Origin: Pseudomonadota bacterium
GTDB lineage: Bacteria; Pseudomonadota; Gammaproteobacteria; Steroidobacterales; Woeseiaceae
Length of the DNA stretch: 16,490 nt
Direction: 5' to 3'
Assembly: GCA_022565135.1 (NCBI GenBank)
Contig: JADFKA010000006.1
Location: 1-16,490 of the forward strand
The translations under genes were made by a program, and so were the position numbers. The notes under the pieces were generated by a model. That model was not told the origin of the DNA, made no database searches, and worked only from the letters and a program-made list of their open reading frames with translations. The first letter of the stretch is position 1. Every line of letters begins with the position of its first letter. This document shows, one piece after another, positions 1 to 6,952 of the stretch.

Positions 1-16
1 ATGAGGTCGCTCCTTT
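1..16 (-). promoter_or_regulatory. Ribosome binding site and edge of a divergent gene
   Basis: Read on the minus strand, positions 16-10 give AAAGGAG, a strong Shine-Dalgarno sequence. Seven bases later come A and T at positions 2 and 1, so a G just outside the window would complete an ATG. This suggests a gene that starts at the window edge and runs leftward, divergent from the Lrp-type regulator. Nothing of its coding sequence is visible, so its identity is unknown. Lrp/AsnC regulators often control a divergent neighbour, which makes it a natural target. Confidence 0.5.
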
Positions 17-37
17 CCGATCAACCTATCTGACACG

Positions 38-49
38 ATACCGCGGTAT
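38..49. promoter_or_regulatory. 12-bp perfect palindrome, possible operator
   Basis: ATACCGCGGTAT is its own reverse complement. It lies between the divergent start at the left edge and the Lrp-type gene, where an operator for either gene would be expected. Function is inferred from position only. Confidence 0.35.
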
Positions 50-73
50 TTACGCCATTTTCGTTCATTATTG

Positions 74-88
74 ATGACTTATGGTCAT
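74..88. promoter_or_regulatory. Inverted repeat upstream of the Lrp-type gene, possible autoregulatory site
   Basis: ATGAC (74-78) and GTCAT (84-88) are perfect inverted arms around TTATG. The surrounding DNA is AT-rich compared with the rest of the window. It sits about 50 bp upstream of the preferred start at 139. Lrp/AsnC proteins bind 15-bp imperfect palindromes of this general build and commonly regulate themselves. The site is inferred, not proven. Confidence 0.4.
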
Positions 89-138
89 AAATGTGGCATT
101 TTCCTCGGTTATATGATGTTTTTGAGCAATATTCTGCT

Positions 139-600
139 ATGACGCTTGACCGTTTTGACAAGCTGATTCTGGAAGCCCTGCAGCGCGATGGCCGCATCAG
201 CAATGTGCAACTAGCCGCACTGGTGAATCTGTCGGAGTCGGCCTGCCTGCGGCGCGTGCGCGCGCTCGAGGACGACGGTTTCATCGATCGATACGCCGCT
301 CTCCTCAGCCAGATAAAAGCCGGCCTAGCGGGTAATATTTTTGTTCACATCGGTCTGCAACGCGAAGAACAAAGTGAGCTCGACGCGTTCGAAGAAGCCG
401 TCAGGAACATTCCCGAGGTCATGGAATGCTACCTGATGACGGGTGAGTTCGATTACCTGTTACGCGTGGTCGTGTCGGACATGGCCGATTTCGAACGACT
501 GCATAAAGAAGCACTGACGCGCTTGCCCGGAGTTGCACGCGTGAATTCGAGTGTAGCGATTCGAACAGTGCTGAAAAAGACAGAATTACCGTTGCGGTAA
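139..600 (+). CDS. Lrp/AsnC family transcriptional regulator
   Basis: This is a 153-residue DNA-binding regulator of the leucine-responsive/AsnC family. The N-terminal winged helix-turn-helix is clear: LDRFDKLILEALQRDGRISN, then a recognition helix around NLSESACLRRVRALE, which matches the family's LSxxxCLRRVRxLE signature. The C-terminal half is the RAM effector domain, with GNIFVHIGL, VMECYLMTGEFDYLLRVVV and the terminal INSS/IRTVLKKTELPL-type strand. The frame is open from an ATG at 91. I prefer the ATG at 139 because it begins at MTLDRFDKLIL, where family members start, and gives the usual length of about 150 residues. The 16 extra residues have no family counterpart. It lies 23 bp upstream of egtD on the same strand and divergent from a gene at the left edge, so it probably regulates itself and a neighbour. 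The ligand cannot be read from sequence; amino acids are usual. Confidence 0.93.
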   Translation: MTLDRFDKLILEALQRDGRISNVQLAALVNLSESACLRRVRALEDDGFIDRYAALLSQIKAGLAGNIFVHIGLQREEQSELDAFEEAVRNIPEVMECYLMTGEFDYLLRVVVSDMADFERLHKEALTRLPGVARVNSSVAIRTVLKKTELPLR

Positions 601-623
601 AAGACCAACAGATGTGATCACTG

Positions 624-1553
624 ATGACAAACCACGGCGCATTACGCGAGATTATTGAAGGCTTACTGCAAGCCGAGAAAATGATCTCTCCGAAATATTT
701 TTACGATGAGCGAGGCTCGCAGCTCTTCGAAAAAATAACGCAGCTCCCGGAGTACTACCTGACCAAAACCGAACTTGACATCATGCACGCCAACGTCGGC
801 GAGTTCGCGGAGCTCGTTGGGCCGCAAGCGAGCCTGATAGAGTTTGGCAGCGGCTCCAGTCGCAAGACTCGTGTCTTGCTCAAGAACCTGATCAATCAGG
901 CCGTCTATGTTCCCGTCGACATTTCGGAGCAGCACTTACTCGAGTCAGCGCGGCGGTTGCGATCTGAATTTCCCGACCTGGAGATTCTGCCGGTCGTCGC
1001 GGATTTTACACGGCCGTTCGAGCTACCCAGCCCCACTGTCATGCCGCTGCGCAATATCGTTTACTTTCCTGGCTCCACGATCGGCAACTTCACGCACGAC
1101 GCGGCGATTGAGTTACTGAAGGTCATGCACCACGGCGCCGGTATGGATGGCGCAATGCTCATCGGTGTCGACTTGCAGAAAGACCCGAATATCATAGAGC
1201 GAGCTTACAATGACAGTGCCGGCGTCACTGCGGAATTCAATCTCAACGTGCTGCGGCACCTCAACCGGGAGTACGATTTTGATTTTGATCTGGACGCCTT
1301 CACCCATGACGCACGTTACAATCCGGAAGCAGGCCGAATCGAAATGCGCCTCATCAGTTCACGAGACCAAATCGTCAACGTCGGCCCGGAAATCATATCA
1401 ATCACCGCGGGTGAGGGCGTACTGACGGAGTACTCGCACAAATACACGCTGGATGACTTTACGGCGATGGCTGAACTCGCTGGATTCAAGGTTGCGAAGG
1501 TCTGGACCGACGCCGACGATTTATTCAGCATCCAGTATTGTGTGCGGATCTGA
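624..1553 (+). CDS. egtD: L-histidine N(alpha)-methyltransferase (EgtD)
   Basis: EgtD trimethylates the alpha-amino group of histidine with three S-adenosylmethionine to give hercynine, the first step of ergothioneine synthesis in the cytoplasm. The protein has 309 residues, close to the usual ~320. It opens with the family signature SPKYFYDERGSQLFEKI and LPEYYLTKTE. The SAM-binding motif GSGSSRKT is at residues 75-82, with VPVDIS at 97-101 and VADF at 125-128. Residues matching the histidine pocket of the mycobacterial enzyme are present: a Tyr at 44/45, Asn155 in STIGNF, Tyr195 in ERAYND, Met241, Glu269 and Ser271 in TEYSHKY. The start at 624 has no strong Shine-Dalgarno, so translation may partly follow from the regulator gene that ends 23 bp upstream. 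No egtB (sulfoxide synthase) is in the window, though it may be the divergent gene or lie elsewhere. Confidence 0.94.
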   Translation: MTNHGALREIIEGLLQAEKMISPKYFYDERGSQLFEKITQLPEYYLTKTELDIMHANVGEFAELVGPQASLIEFGSGSSRKTRVLLKNLINQAVYVPVDISEQHLLESARRLRSEFPDLEILPVVADFTRPFELPSPTVMPLRNIVYFPGSTIGNFTHDAAIELLKVMHHGAGMDGAMLIGVDLQKDPNIIERAYNDSAGVTAEFNLNVLRHLNREYDFDFDLDAFTHDARYNPEAGRIEMRLISSRDQIVNVGPEIISITAGEGVLTEYSHKYTLDDFTAMAELAGFKVAKVWTDADDLFSIQYCVRI

Positions 1554-1554
1554 C

Positions 1555-1571
1555 CTGTAGGAGCGGGCTCC
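1555..1571. repeat. REP-like CTGTAGGAGC motif with small hairpin after egtD
   Basis: One base after the egtD stop the sequence reads CTGTAGGAGCGGGCTCC. Its second part, GGAGCGGGCTCC (1560-1571), is a 5-bp inverted repeat with a 2-base centre. The first ten bases are identical to 11326-11335, just after another gene end. CTGTAGGAGC heads resemble the REP repeats common at gene 3' ends in gammaproteobacteria. No T-run follows, so termination is possible but not shown. Confidence 0.5.
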
Positions 1572-1578
1572 AACATTA

Positions 1579-1851
1579 TCAAATGCAGAGCTGCGTCGTT
1601 GACCCTGCCAATGCCAACCCCGGGTTCGGGGTTGGCAGGCCCGTAACCATCCTGACCATATCAATCAGTACCAGCTTGGCCAGGTTGAGCGCTGCTTTGC
1701 CTCGTTCGCCCTCCAGGACGGCCATATTCGCCGAAGACTCCTGCAGCCCATAGGCAGTAACCACAAGCTCATCGCCCCGAAAGTAGTAGGCACCACGATA
1801 CCGCTCACCATTGAGATGCACCGTGACTATTCCATCTGGCAGACTGATCAT
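1579..1851 (-). CDS. Small hypothetical protein
   Basis: The reading frame encodes 90 residues. The first ~65 look like a real small domain: IVTVHLNGERYRGAYYFRGDELVVTAYG suggests a short beta-sheet unit, followed by an amphipathic helix (KAALNLAKLVLIDMVRMV). I recall similar 60-80 residue hypothetical proteins with an NGxxYxGxY/SAYG pattern but cannot name a family. The last ~22 residues (TGLPTPNPGLALAGSTTQLCI) are low in complexity and are encoded across a perfect 10-bp-stem hairpin (1612-1637), so the original C-terminus may have been extended by a repeat. The gene converges on egtD, leaving 25 bp between stops, and lies downstream of ppk2 by 162 bp. No clear Shine-Dalgarno precedes the ATG at 1851. 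It is probably, but not certainly, a gene. Confidence 0.55.
   Translation of the reverse strand: MISLPDGIVTVHLNGERYRGAYYFRGDELVVTAYGLQESSANMAVLEGERGKAALNLAKLVLIDMVRMVTGLPTPNPGLALAGSTTQLCI
1612..1637. repeat. 10-bp-stem perfect hairpin
   Basis: TGCCAACCCC (1612-1621) and GGGGTTGGCA (1628-1637) are perfect reverse complements around the loop GGGTTC. The stem is GC-rich and would form a strong RNA hairpin on either strand. There is no adjacent T-run, so an intrinsic terminator is not supported. It lies inside the 3' part of the small hypothetical gene and close to the convergent egtD end. Confidence 0.6.
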
Positions 1852-2013
1852 TCAGCAAGCACCCAAAAACCTGTAGGGATTGAGCCCCAGTGGTCAACAT
1901 TATCCGCGCCACGACGAGATTTGCTGTGGTCGTTGTCACAACGTTTATTGTGAAAACGTCTTTGGTATTTACATAAGCTGCCTGCGCGAAACAACCTGAG
2001 GACGAAACCGCAC

Positions 2014-2883
2014 CTAAGGATATACCTCGGGCACAAAGGTCTGATCCGACAACGGCGGGCGCACGTAGCTCGCTCCCGGATCGCGCTCGGGCAGCTCTAT
2101 TGCGGGCGGCGTGAGGTCTTTGTACTCGAATGACTTGAGCAGATGGTGAATGCAGTTGAGCCGGGCGTGCTTTTTGACGTCTGCGTTAACCACGAACCAC
2201 GGTGCCTGCTCAATGTCGGTGTGCGCGAAGCTTTCATCTTTCGCGCGCGAGTACTCGACCCAACGCTGGCGTGACTCGAGATCCATGGGGCTGAGCTTCC
2301 AGTGCTTGTGAGGCATATCGATGCGGCCCTGGAACCGTTTCTCCTGCTCCTCGTCGGAAACGGAGAACCAGTACTTGATAAGGGCGATGCCGGAGCGCAC
2401 CAGCATGCGCTCGAACTCCGGGCAGGATCGAAGGAACTCGTGGTACTCCTCGTCGGTGCAAAAGCCCATCACTCGTTCGACGCCGGCGCGGTTGTACCAG
2501 CTCCGATCGAACAGGACGATTTCGCCCGCGGCAGGCAAGTGTGCAACGTAGCGTTGGAAGTACCACTGCGTTTTCTCGCGCTCGGTTGGGGCAGGCAGCG
2601 CAACCACACGGCAGATGCGTGGGCTGAGGTGCTCAGTGATCCGCTTGATGACGCTGCCCTTGCCAGCGGCATCCCGGCCCTCGAATATCACAACCACTCT
2701 GAGCCCCTCGTGGACAACCCAGCGTTGCAGCTTGACCAGCTCGAGCTGCAGGCGATACAGCTCCTTTTTGTAAACCTTGTTTCTAATCTTGCGGCATTTT
2801 TCAGGGGCGGCCGCCGGTTGCGCCCCGTCCCGGTTTCTTATTGCCTTATTCTTTTTCGAGCTGTTCTCCTTAGCGTTTGTCAT
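2014..2883 (-). CDS. ppk2: Polyphosphate kinase 2 (PPK2 family)
   Basis: PPK2 enzymes transfer phosphate between inorganic polyphosphate and nucleotides, typically phosphorylating (d)NDP or NMP at the expense of polyphosphate. The protein has 289 residues, the length of single-domain PPK2. After a lysine-rich, poorly conserved 30-residue N-terminus, the P-loop core begins: Walker A GRDAAGKG at residues 69-76, ALPAPTEREKTQWYFQRYV at 95-113, Walker B VLFDRSWYNRAGVE at 123-136, and the lid region FQGRIDMPHKHWKLSPMD at 184-201. All of these match the PPK2 signature. Which nucleotide it prefers cannot be told from sequence. GGAG (minus strand) overlaps the yggX stop and lies 8 bases before the ATG, so it is co-transcribed with yggX, 11 bp upstream. 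The setting with mutY and yggX suggests a stress role. Confidence 0.95.
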   Translation of the reverse strand: MTNAKENSSKKNKAIRNRDGAQPAAAPEKCRKIRNKVYKKELYRLQLELVKLQRWVVHEGLRVVVIFEGRDAAGKGSVIKRITEHLSPRICRVVALPAPTEREKTQWYFQRYVAHLPAAGEIVLFDRSWYNRAGVERVMGFCTDEEYHEFLRSCPEFERMLVRSGIALIKYWFSVSDEEQEKRFQGRIDMPHKHWKLSPMDLESRQRWVEYSRAKDESFAHTDIEQAPWFVVNADVKKHARLNCIHHLLKSFEYKDLTPPAIELPERDPGASYVRPPLSDQTFVPEVYP

Positions 2884-2894
2884 CGTCGTTGCTC

Positions 2895-3167
2895 CTACGA
2901 CTCTGGGGGGACATACTCCTTCGGTGCGGCCGAGCCTTCACCGAAGAAATACTTTTCCATTTCCTTTTCGAGAAAACTGCGTGCTTCGGGTTCGATCGGC
3001 GTCAATCGATATTCGTTAATCAACATCTTCTGGTGCTCGACCCAGCGTTGCCATGCCTGCTTTGAGACATTGTCATAAATGCGCTGACCCAGGTCGCCTG
3101 GATACGGTGCATAGTCGAGGCCCTCGGCCTCCTCGCCCATGAGGACGCAGTTAACTGTTCGTGACAT
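2895..3167 (-). CDS. yggX: Fe(2+)-trafficking protein / oxidative damage protection protein YggX
   Basis: YggX is a small cytoplasmic protein that protects iron-sulfur proteins and DNA from oxidative damage and is linked to labile iron handling. The 90 residues match the family along the full length: MSRTVNCVLMGEEAEGLDYAP with the conserved Cys7, then YPGDLGQRIYDNVSKQAWQRW, the MLINEYRL helix and the FLEKEMEKYFFGEG end. E. coli YggX is 91 residues. The start codon lies 17 bp inside the end of mutY, with GCGGAAC just upstream, so the two are translationally linked. The mutY-yggX pairing is conserved in gammaproteobacteria. MutY itself carries a 4Fe-4S cluster, which makes the pairing sensible. 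Confidence 0.97.
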   Translation of the reverse strand: MSRTVNCVLMGEEAEGLDYAPYPGDLGQRIYDNVSKQAWQRWVEHQKMLINEYRLTPIEPEARSFLEKEMEKYFFGEGSAAPKEYVPPES

Positions 3168-4209
3168 GTTGTTCCGCTCTCAATTGATCGATCAGCTTTC
3201 GCACCGGCGCAGCGATGCCGCCCGGCGGTTCTTCTTCCATGCAATACCAAATTACGTCCCCAGTGTCGGCTACTCTACGCGACGAGGCGTTAATGCGCAC
3301 AATAATGGGTCGGATATCGAGATCGTAATGACTGAAGCTGTGCCGCAACGTGTCCCACGACTCTACAACGCAGCGACTGTCATCCAGGTTGCGGCGGCAC
3401 CAGTCTTCCACACTGTCATCGTCCATCTCCGGCAGGCTCCATAATCCGCCCCAGATACCTGCGGCCGGTCGTCGCTCAAGGTAGATCGAATCTTTCCTGA
3501 CAGCGAGCACCATCGTCGTTTTCCGGAGCGGCTTATCCTTTTTAGGTTTCCCCCCCGGATACTCGCTGATCGCATCACGCAAGCGTGCACTGCAGTCCGC
3601 GCGTACTGGACACTCATCGCAAAGCGGCCTGCCACGCAGACAGATCGTGGCACCGAGATCCATAATGGCCTGTGTGTACGCCGCAACACGATCGTCCGGC
3701 GTGTTTCGTTCCGCGACATCCCAAAGCCGCTTCGCCACAGTGGTATTGCCGGGCCAGCCTGCGATCGCGCCATGTCGAGCCAAGACGCGCTTGACGTTGC
3801 CATCGAGAATGGCGTGACGCTGACCGAGCGCCAGCGACAAGATTGCGCCAGCGGTAGACCGGCCGATACCGGGTAGTGCCACTACCATCTCGAACTGATC
3901 GGGAAATATGCCACCGTGTTCGTCACGCACCGCCTGCGCCGCTTTGTGCAGGTTTCGAGCGCGCGCGTAATAGCCGAGACCCGACCACTGACGCAGGACA
4001 TCGTCCAAAGCCGCATTCGCCAGACTGTTGCTGTCCGGAAAGTTTTGCAGAAACCGTTTGTAGTACGGGACAACGGTGCGCACCTGGGTCTGCTGCAGCA
4101 TGATTTCCGATACCCAGACTCGATATGCGTCCAGTGTCTGTTGCCACGGCAGGTCCTTGCGGCCGTGCTCGTCGTACCACTGCAACACCCTGTCCGCGAA
4201 ATTACTCAT
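3151..4209 (-). CDS. mutY: A/G-specific adenine glycosylase MutY
   Basis: MutY removes adenine mispaired with 8-oxoguanine in DNA as part of the GO base-excision repair system. Counting from an ATG at 4218, the catalytic Glu is E38 in VSEIMLQQTQV, the helix-hairpin-helix is LPGIGRSTAGAI at 115-126, and the catalytic Asp is D139 in ILDGNVKRV. The 4Fe-4S cysteines are C193, C200, C203 and C209, with the family's C-x6-C-x2-C-x5-C spacing. A C-terminal NUDIX-like domain (from about 235) carries the RHSFSHYDL loop that recognises 8-oxoG. The frame is also open from 4218, but I choose the ATG at 4209: it overlaps the upstream gene's stop as ATGA, has AGGA nine bases before it, and gives MSNFADRVLQWYDEHGRKDLPW, which starts as family members do. 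Length is then 352 residues, normal for MutY. All key residues are present. Confidence 0.97.
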   Translation of the reverse strand: MSNFADRVLQWYDEHGRKDLPWQQTLDAYRVWVSEIMLQQTQVRTVVPYYKRFLQNFPDSNSLANAALDDVLRQWSGLGYYARARNLHKAAQAVRDEHGGIFPDQFEMVVALPGIGRSTAGAILSLALGQRHAILDGNVKRVLARHGAIAGWPGNTTVAKRLWDVAERNTPDDRVAAYTQAIMDLGATICLRGRPLCDECPVRADCSARLRDAISEYPGGKPKKDKPLRKTTMVLAVRKDSIYLERRPAAGIWGGLWSLPEMDDDSVEDWCRRNLDDSRCVVESWDTLRHSFSHYDLDIRPIIVRINASSRRVADTGDVIWYCMEEEPPGGIAAPVRKLIDQLRAEQHVTNS

Positions 4210-4757
4210 TGCTGCCATTCCTGCGCGATTGCCTCGATACGATCAATCGCCCCGCCACCGTCACGGCGCAGTTTTCGCTTGATGAGATAAGGACCGATGA
4301 CAGGCGGAACCCAGAATTTCGGCTCGAATTCAAGATCATAAATCACTATCGTACCCAATCCTTCCGTGCGAAATTTCCACGTCTCTTCGCTTAAGTGAAA
4401 ATCGCTGATCGCGGGGTTGGCTGTCGCTCGGATGAACTTAAAGGGATCGTGCTCGATATAACCGCTGCGCTCGAACGACATGCAGAAGAACAATACACAG
4501 CCACGGTTGCGCGTATAGAACCGCTGCCGGCCGCTGGCATCGGGCTCTATTTCGCGCGATTCGATGATCGCACTGGAAAACCGTGTTGATACGTCCCAAT
4601 CCAAGAACACCGCATACAATGACTCTATGCCGACAGCAAACCACACCTCGGAATGCATGACATAGCGGTCATCGACGAGGTCGACTTCAATGCTGCGCAT
4701 CTCGGCGGCTCCGGCCGAAAATGAGAACAGCAGCAGACATAAGCAAGGTTTATGCAT
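4206..4757 (-). CDS. Secreted SRPBCC (START-like) family protein
   Basis: The 183-residue product begins with a short signal peptide (KPCLCLLLFSFSAGAA, likely cleaved after residue 18), so the mature protein should be periplasmic. The rest resembles a START/Bet v1-like (SRPBCC) fold, a hydrophobic-pocket ligand-binding domain. Visible pattern: SEVWFAVGIESLYAVFLDWDVSTRFSSAI near the start, a strand-rich middle with RFYTRNRGCVLFFCMSFER, and a C-terminal FWVPPVIGPYLIKRKLRRDGGGAIDRIEAIA that suits the long closing helix. No catalytic residue can be assigned and the ligand is unknown. It lies 4 bp after the asmA-like gene and its stop overlaps the mutY start as ATGA, so it is inside one operon. 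An AsmA-type neighbour hints at a lipid or outer-membrane role, which is inference. Confidence 0.75.
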   Translation of the reverse strand: MHKPCLCLLLFSFSAGAAEMRSIEVDLVDDRYVMHSEVWFAVGIESLYAVFLDWDVSTRFSSAIIESREIEPDASGRQRFYTRNRGCVLFFCMSFERSGYIEHDPFKFIRATANPAISDFHLSEETWKFRTEGLGTIVIYDLEFEPKFWVPPVIGPYLIKRKLRRDGGGAIDRIEAIAQEWQQ

Positions 4758-4761
4758 GTCG

Positions 4762-6900
4762 TTAGAGTTTGAAAAGATCTCGTAAGGAATCTTTCAGTTG
4801 TTCCTCGATATCTTTTTCCTTTTGCGGCTCTTTGACATCGTTCCCGGTGGTTTCCTTGTCCCGACTACCAAATAATTTGTCTATGAGTCGATTCTTGATA
4901 TCCTCCTTGACGCGCTGCTTGAGCATCGCTTCGATGTCCGGCCTGATCGACGGCGCACTCAGTGAGCCTGTTATGCGCAAAGGTATTACAGCTCCGCTAA
5001 ATTCGTCGAGTTCTTCGACAGTGGCGTCCTGCACGAACTCCGGTTTCTCAAGTACACGTGCGCTCATTCGATAGTCGATTGTCGCCGCGGCAAAGTCGAC
5101 AGTGCCCTGACCCGTTAACTGCATAAACGGCAACTCGACCAGCAAATCATTGTTTTTAAACACGCCTTCGCTCACCGGGCCCGATGCCTTTACCGTACTG
5201 AACTGGGTTCGAGCCGGCAGCACGGGGTCAGGTTCCGGCTGTCGCTTGAACGCCGCACGCGCCCGACGCAGCTCATACCAGACGTCAGTCCCCTCAAAAG
5301 CGCCATCCAGAAGCTCGAACGACATACGGCCGGCGAGGCTGCGTTGAATCGCGCCCAGGTCGGCGCCGCGCCCGCTTAGTTTAAATGTGCCGTTGATCGT
5401 GCCCGTCACATTTTCCTGCCCAAACATCGCGACCGCCAGGGAACCGAGTTTGACCCCACTGATTCGTTCATTGACCGATATGACCGGCGTATTGCCAGAG
5501 GCATCGATCCGCACATCGCCATTGTAAGTACCCTCGAAAAACGTCGCGGTTATAGGATGGATACGCAGCTTGCCGCCGGCGATATTCAAACCAAGATCCA
5601 CATTCTCAAAAATCATCGCTCCGACGAGAGCTTCGCTGACCGTTAAGCTGCCGCGCGCGTTGATCGGACGAATCAGGTCGGATGGAATCTCCACGGGCAT
5701 CTCATCCGCACCGGTAACTGCCGTCGTCGCACTCGCGGGTGCCATGTAGCGGTTCAGGTTGATTGTGTCAGCCGCCAAATCGAACCGATACGCACCTGAT
5801 GCTTGACGGGGCACGGACAGCTCGCCGATGAAGGTCGTCTCATCGAGAATCAGTTCAATATTGGTCAGCGCGATAGCACTTGCCGATACGCGCACATCTG
5901 CATCGATGATGACTTTACCAAGCGCGCTCGGGTCCGCCGTTTCGGGCACCTCAATGTTCAGGCGCCGCATCAGGCTGCGAGGCGAAAACGCATCGACCTG
6001 GATCGTCGCAACGGGGGCCGGGCTGTCTGCGTATGAAAATGGCTCGACGATCGCCGATATACCAACACCCAGCACGGACATCCGCACCGCAGCGAGCGTA
6101 ATGATCTCATCTTTGGTATTTGCCACAAGACTCGGTGTCGAAAACTGCAGCGTCGTCGGCACCTCGGCGATACCTTCAATTAGTCCCTCGACTGACAACT
6201 CGTCAAAACCAACCGTACCGGTATCTGCATCGAACGTTAACCTGGTTTCAATCTCAAGAGCGCCGAAAATATCGTCCGGCTGCAGTTCGAAGTCGAAAGA
6301 TACAGACAGCGGCACCGGCTCGCCGGATAAAACGCGGCCCGATGTCATGTTGACACTCGTCAGTCTGTACGTTTCACCAGACGGCGCATCGTAGTAATGA
6401 ATCGACGCATTGCGAATCGCAATGCTGTCGATATCGAGAGCGGCAGACGAGTCATCATTATCTGCACCTGCATCGGCTGGCGCCGCCTCGCTGGCGTCGA
6501 TGAAGTCCTGCCAGTTGCTGCGACCGTTGCGATCTACGGCCAGGTTGAGATGCAAAGTCTCGAGCTCGGCAGTGCCGATGGAAATCTCGCGGCGCAGCAA
6601 CAACGGTAACAAGCGAATGCTCAGGCGCGCATTCGTAAAGCTCGCGAACGGCGCGTCACCAAATCCTGCCGTGTTACCGAGACTTGTCTTGCCAAGCTCT
6701 ATGGCCAGCCACGGAAACAAGCTGACCTCGAGATCGCCTTCGATCAGCAGTTCGCGCCCCGTAGTCCGTTTCACTGCAGTCGCGATATTGTCGCGAAAGT
6801 CGTTGGGGTCGAATAGCAGAAAAAAGCTGATTGAGACGATAATGAGCAGTGCCGCAATCCCGGCAACAAAATAAAGGAGGACTTTGATTAGGCGGCCCAT
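4762..6900 (-). CDS. AsmA family envelope protein
   Basis: This is a 712-residue protein of the AsmA superfamily, whose members are anchored in the inner membrane and span the periplasm as long beta-rich bridges. They are linked to outer-membrane assembly and phospholipid transport. An N-terminal membrane anchor covers residues 5-30 (LIKVLLYFVAGIAALLIIVS). It is followed by the family signature FDPNDFRDNIATAVKRTTGRELLIEGDLE and SLFPWLAIELG. A long repetitive beta-strand region follows, with the AsmA C-terminal domain (around GTINGTFKLSGRGADLGAIQRSLAGRMSFELLDGAFEG). The last ~40 residues are lysine/glutamate-rich and probably helical. The ATG at 6900 has GGAA ten bases upstream. It lies 52 bp downstream of the DUF4097 gene and 4 bp upstream of the SRPBCC gene. 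I do not assign it as E. coli asmA itself because several paralogues exist. Confidence 0.9.
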   Translation of the reverse strand: MGRLIKVLLYFVAGIAALLIIVSISFFLLFDPNDFRDNIATAVKRTTGRELLIEGDLEVSLFPWLAIELGKTSLGNTAGFGDAPFASFTNARLSIRLLPLLLRREISIGTAELETLHLNLAVDRNGRSNWQDFIDASEAAPADAGADNDDSSAALDIDSIAIRNASIHYYDAPSGETYRLTSVNMTSGRVLSGEPVPLSVSFDFELQPDDIFGALEIETRLTFDADTGTVGFDELSVEGLIEGIAEVPTTLQFSTPSLVANTKDEIITLAAVRMSVLGVGISAIVEPFSYADSPAPVATIQVDAFSPRSLMRRLNIEVPETADPSALGKVIIDADVRVSASAIALTNIELILDETTFIGELSVPRQASGAYRFDLAADTINLNRYMAPASATTAVTGADEMPVEIPSDLIRPINARGSLTVSEALVGAMIFENVDLGLNIAGGKLRIHPITATFFEGTYNGDVRIDASGNTPVISVNERISGVKLGSLAVAMFGQENVTGTINGTFKLSGRGADLGAIQRSLAGRMSFELLDGAFEGTDVWYELRRARAAFKRQPEPDPVLPARTQFSTVKASGPVSEGVFKNNDLLVELPFMQLTGQGTVDFAAATIDYRMSARVLEKPEFVQDATVEELDEFSGAVIPLRITGSLSAPSIRPDIEAMLKQRVKEDIKNRLIDKLFGSRDKETTGNDVKEPQKEKDIEEQLKDSLRDLFKL

Positions 6901-6952
6901 TGCTCGGTTTCCGGTCTGCGGGCCGTCAAGGGTAACAAATTGTAGGGTCAGA

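Noticed and set aside
614..621. GTGATCAC palindrome just before egtD, considered as a CRP-type site
   Set aside because: It lacks the TGTGA-N6-TCACA spacing, and an 8-bp palindrome is expected by chance.
1941..1959. Possible terminator after ppk2 (ACGTTT/AAACGT arms, 7-base loop)
   Set aside because: The 6-bp AT-rich stem has no T-run on the minus strand, so it is too weak to call.
1848..2036. 62-codon minus-strand frame between ppk2 and the hypothetical gene
   Set aside because: It overlaps the ppk2 3' end, has no ribosome binding site and no plausible protein character.
2302..3078. 258-codon plus-strand reading frame opposite ppk2 and yggX
   Set aside because: It lies antisense to two well-recognised genes, has no family-like motifs, and is a by-product of GC-rich codon usage.
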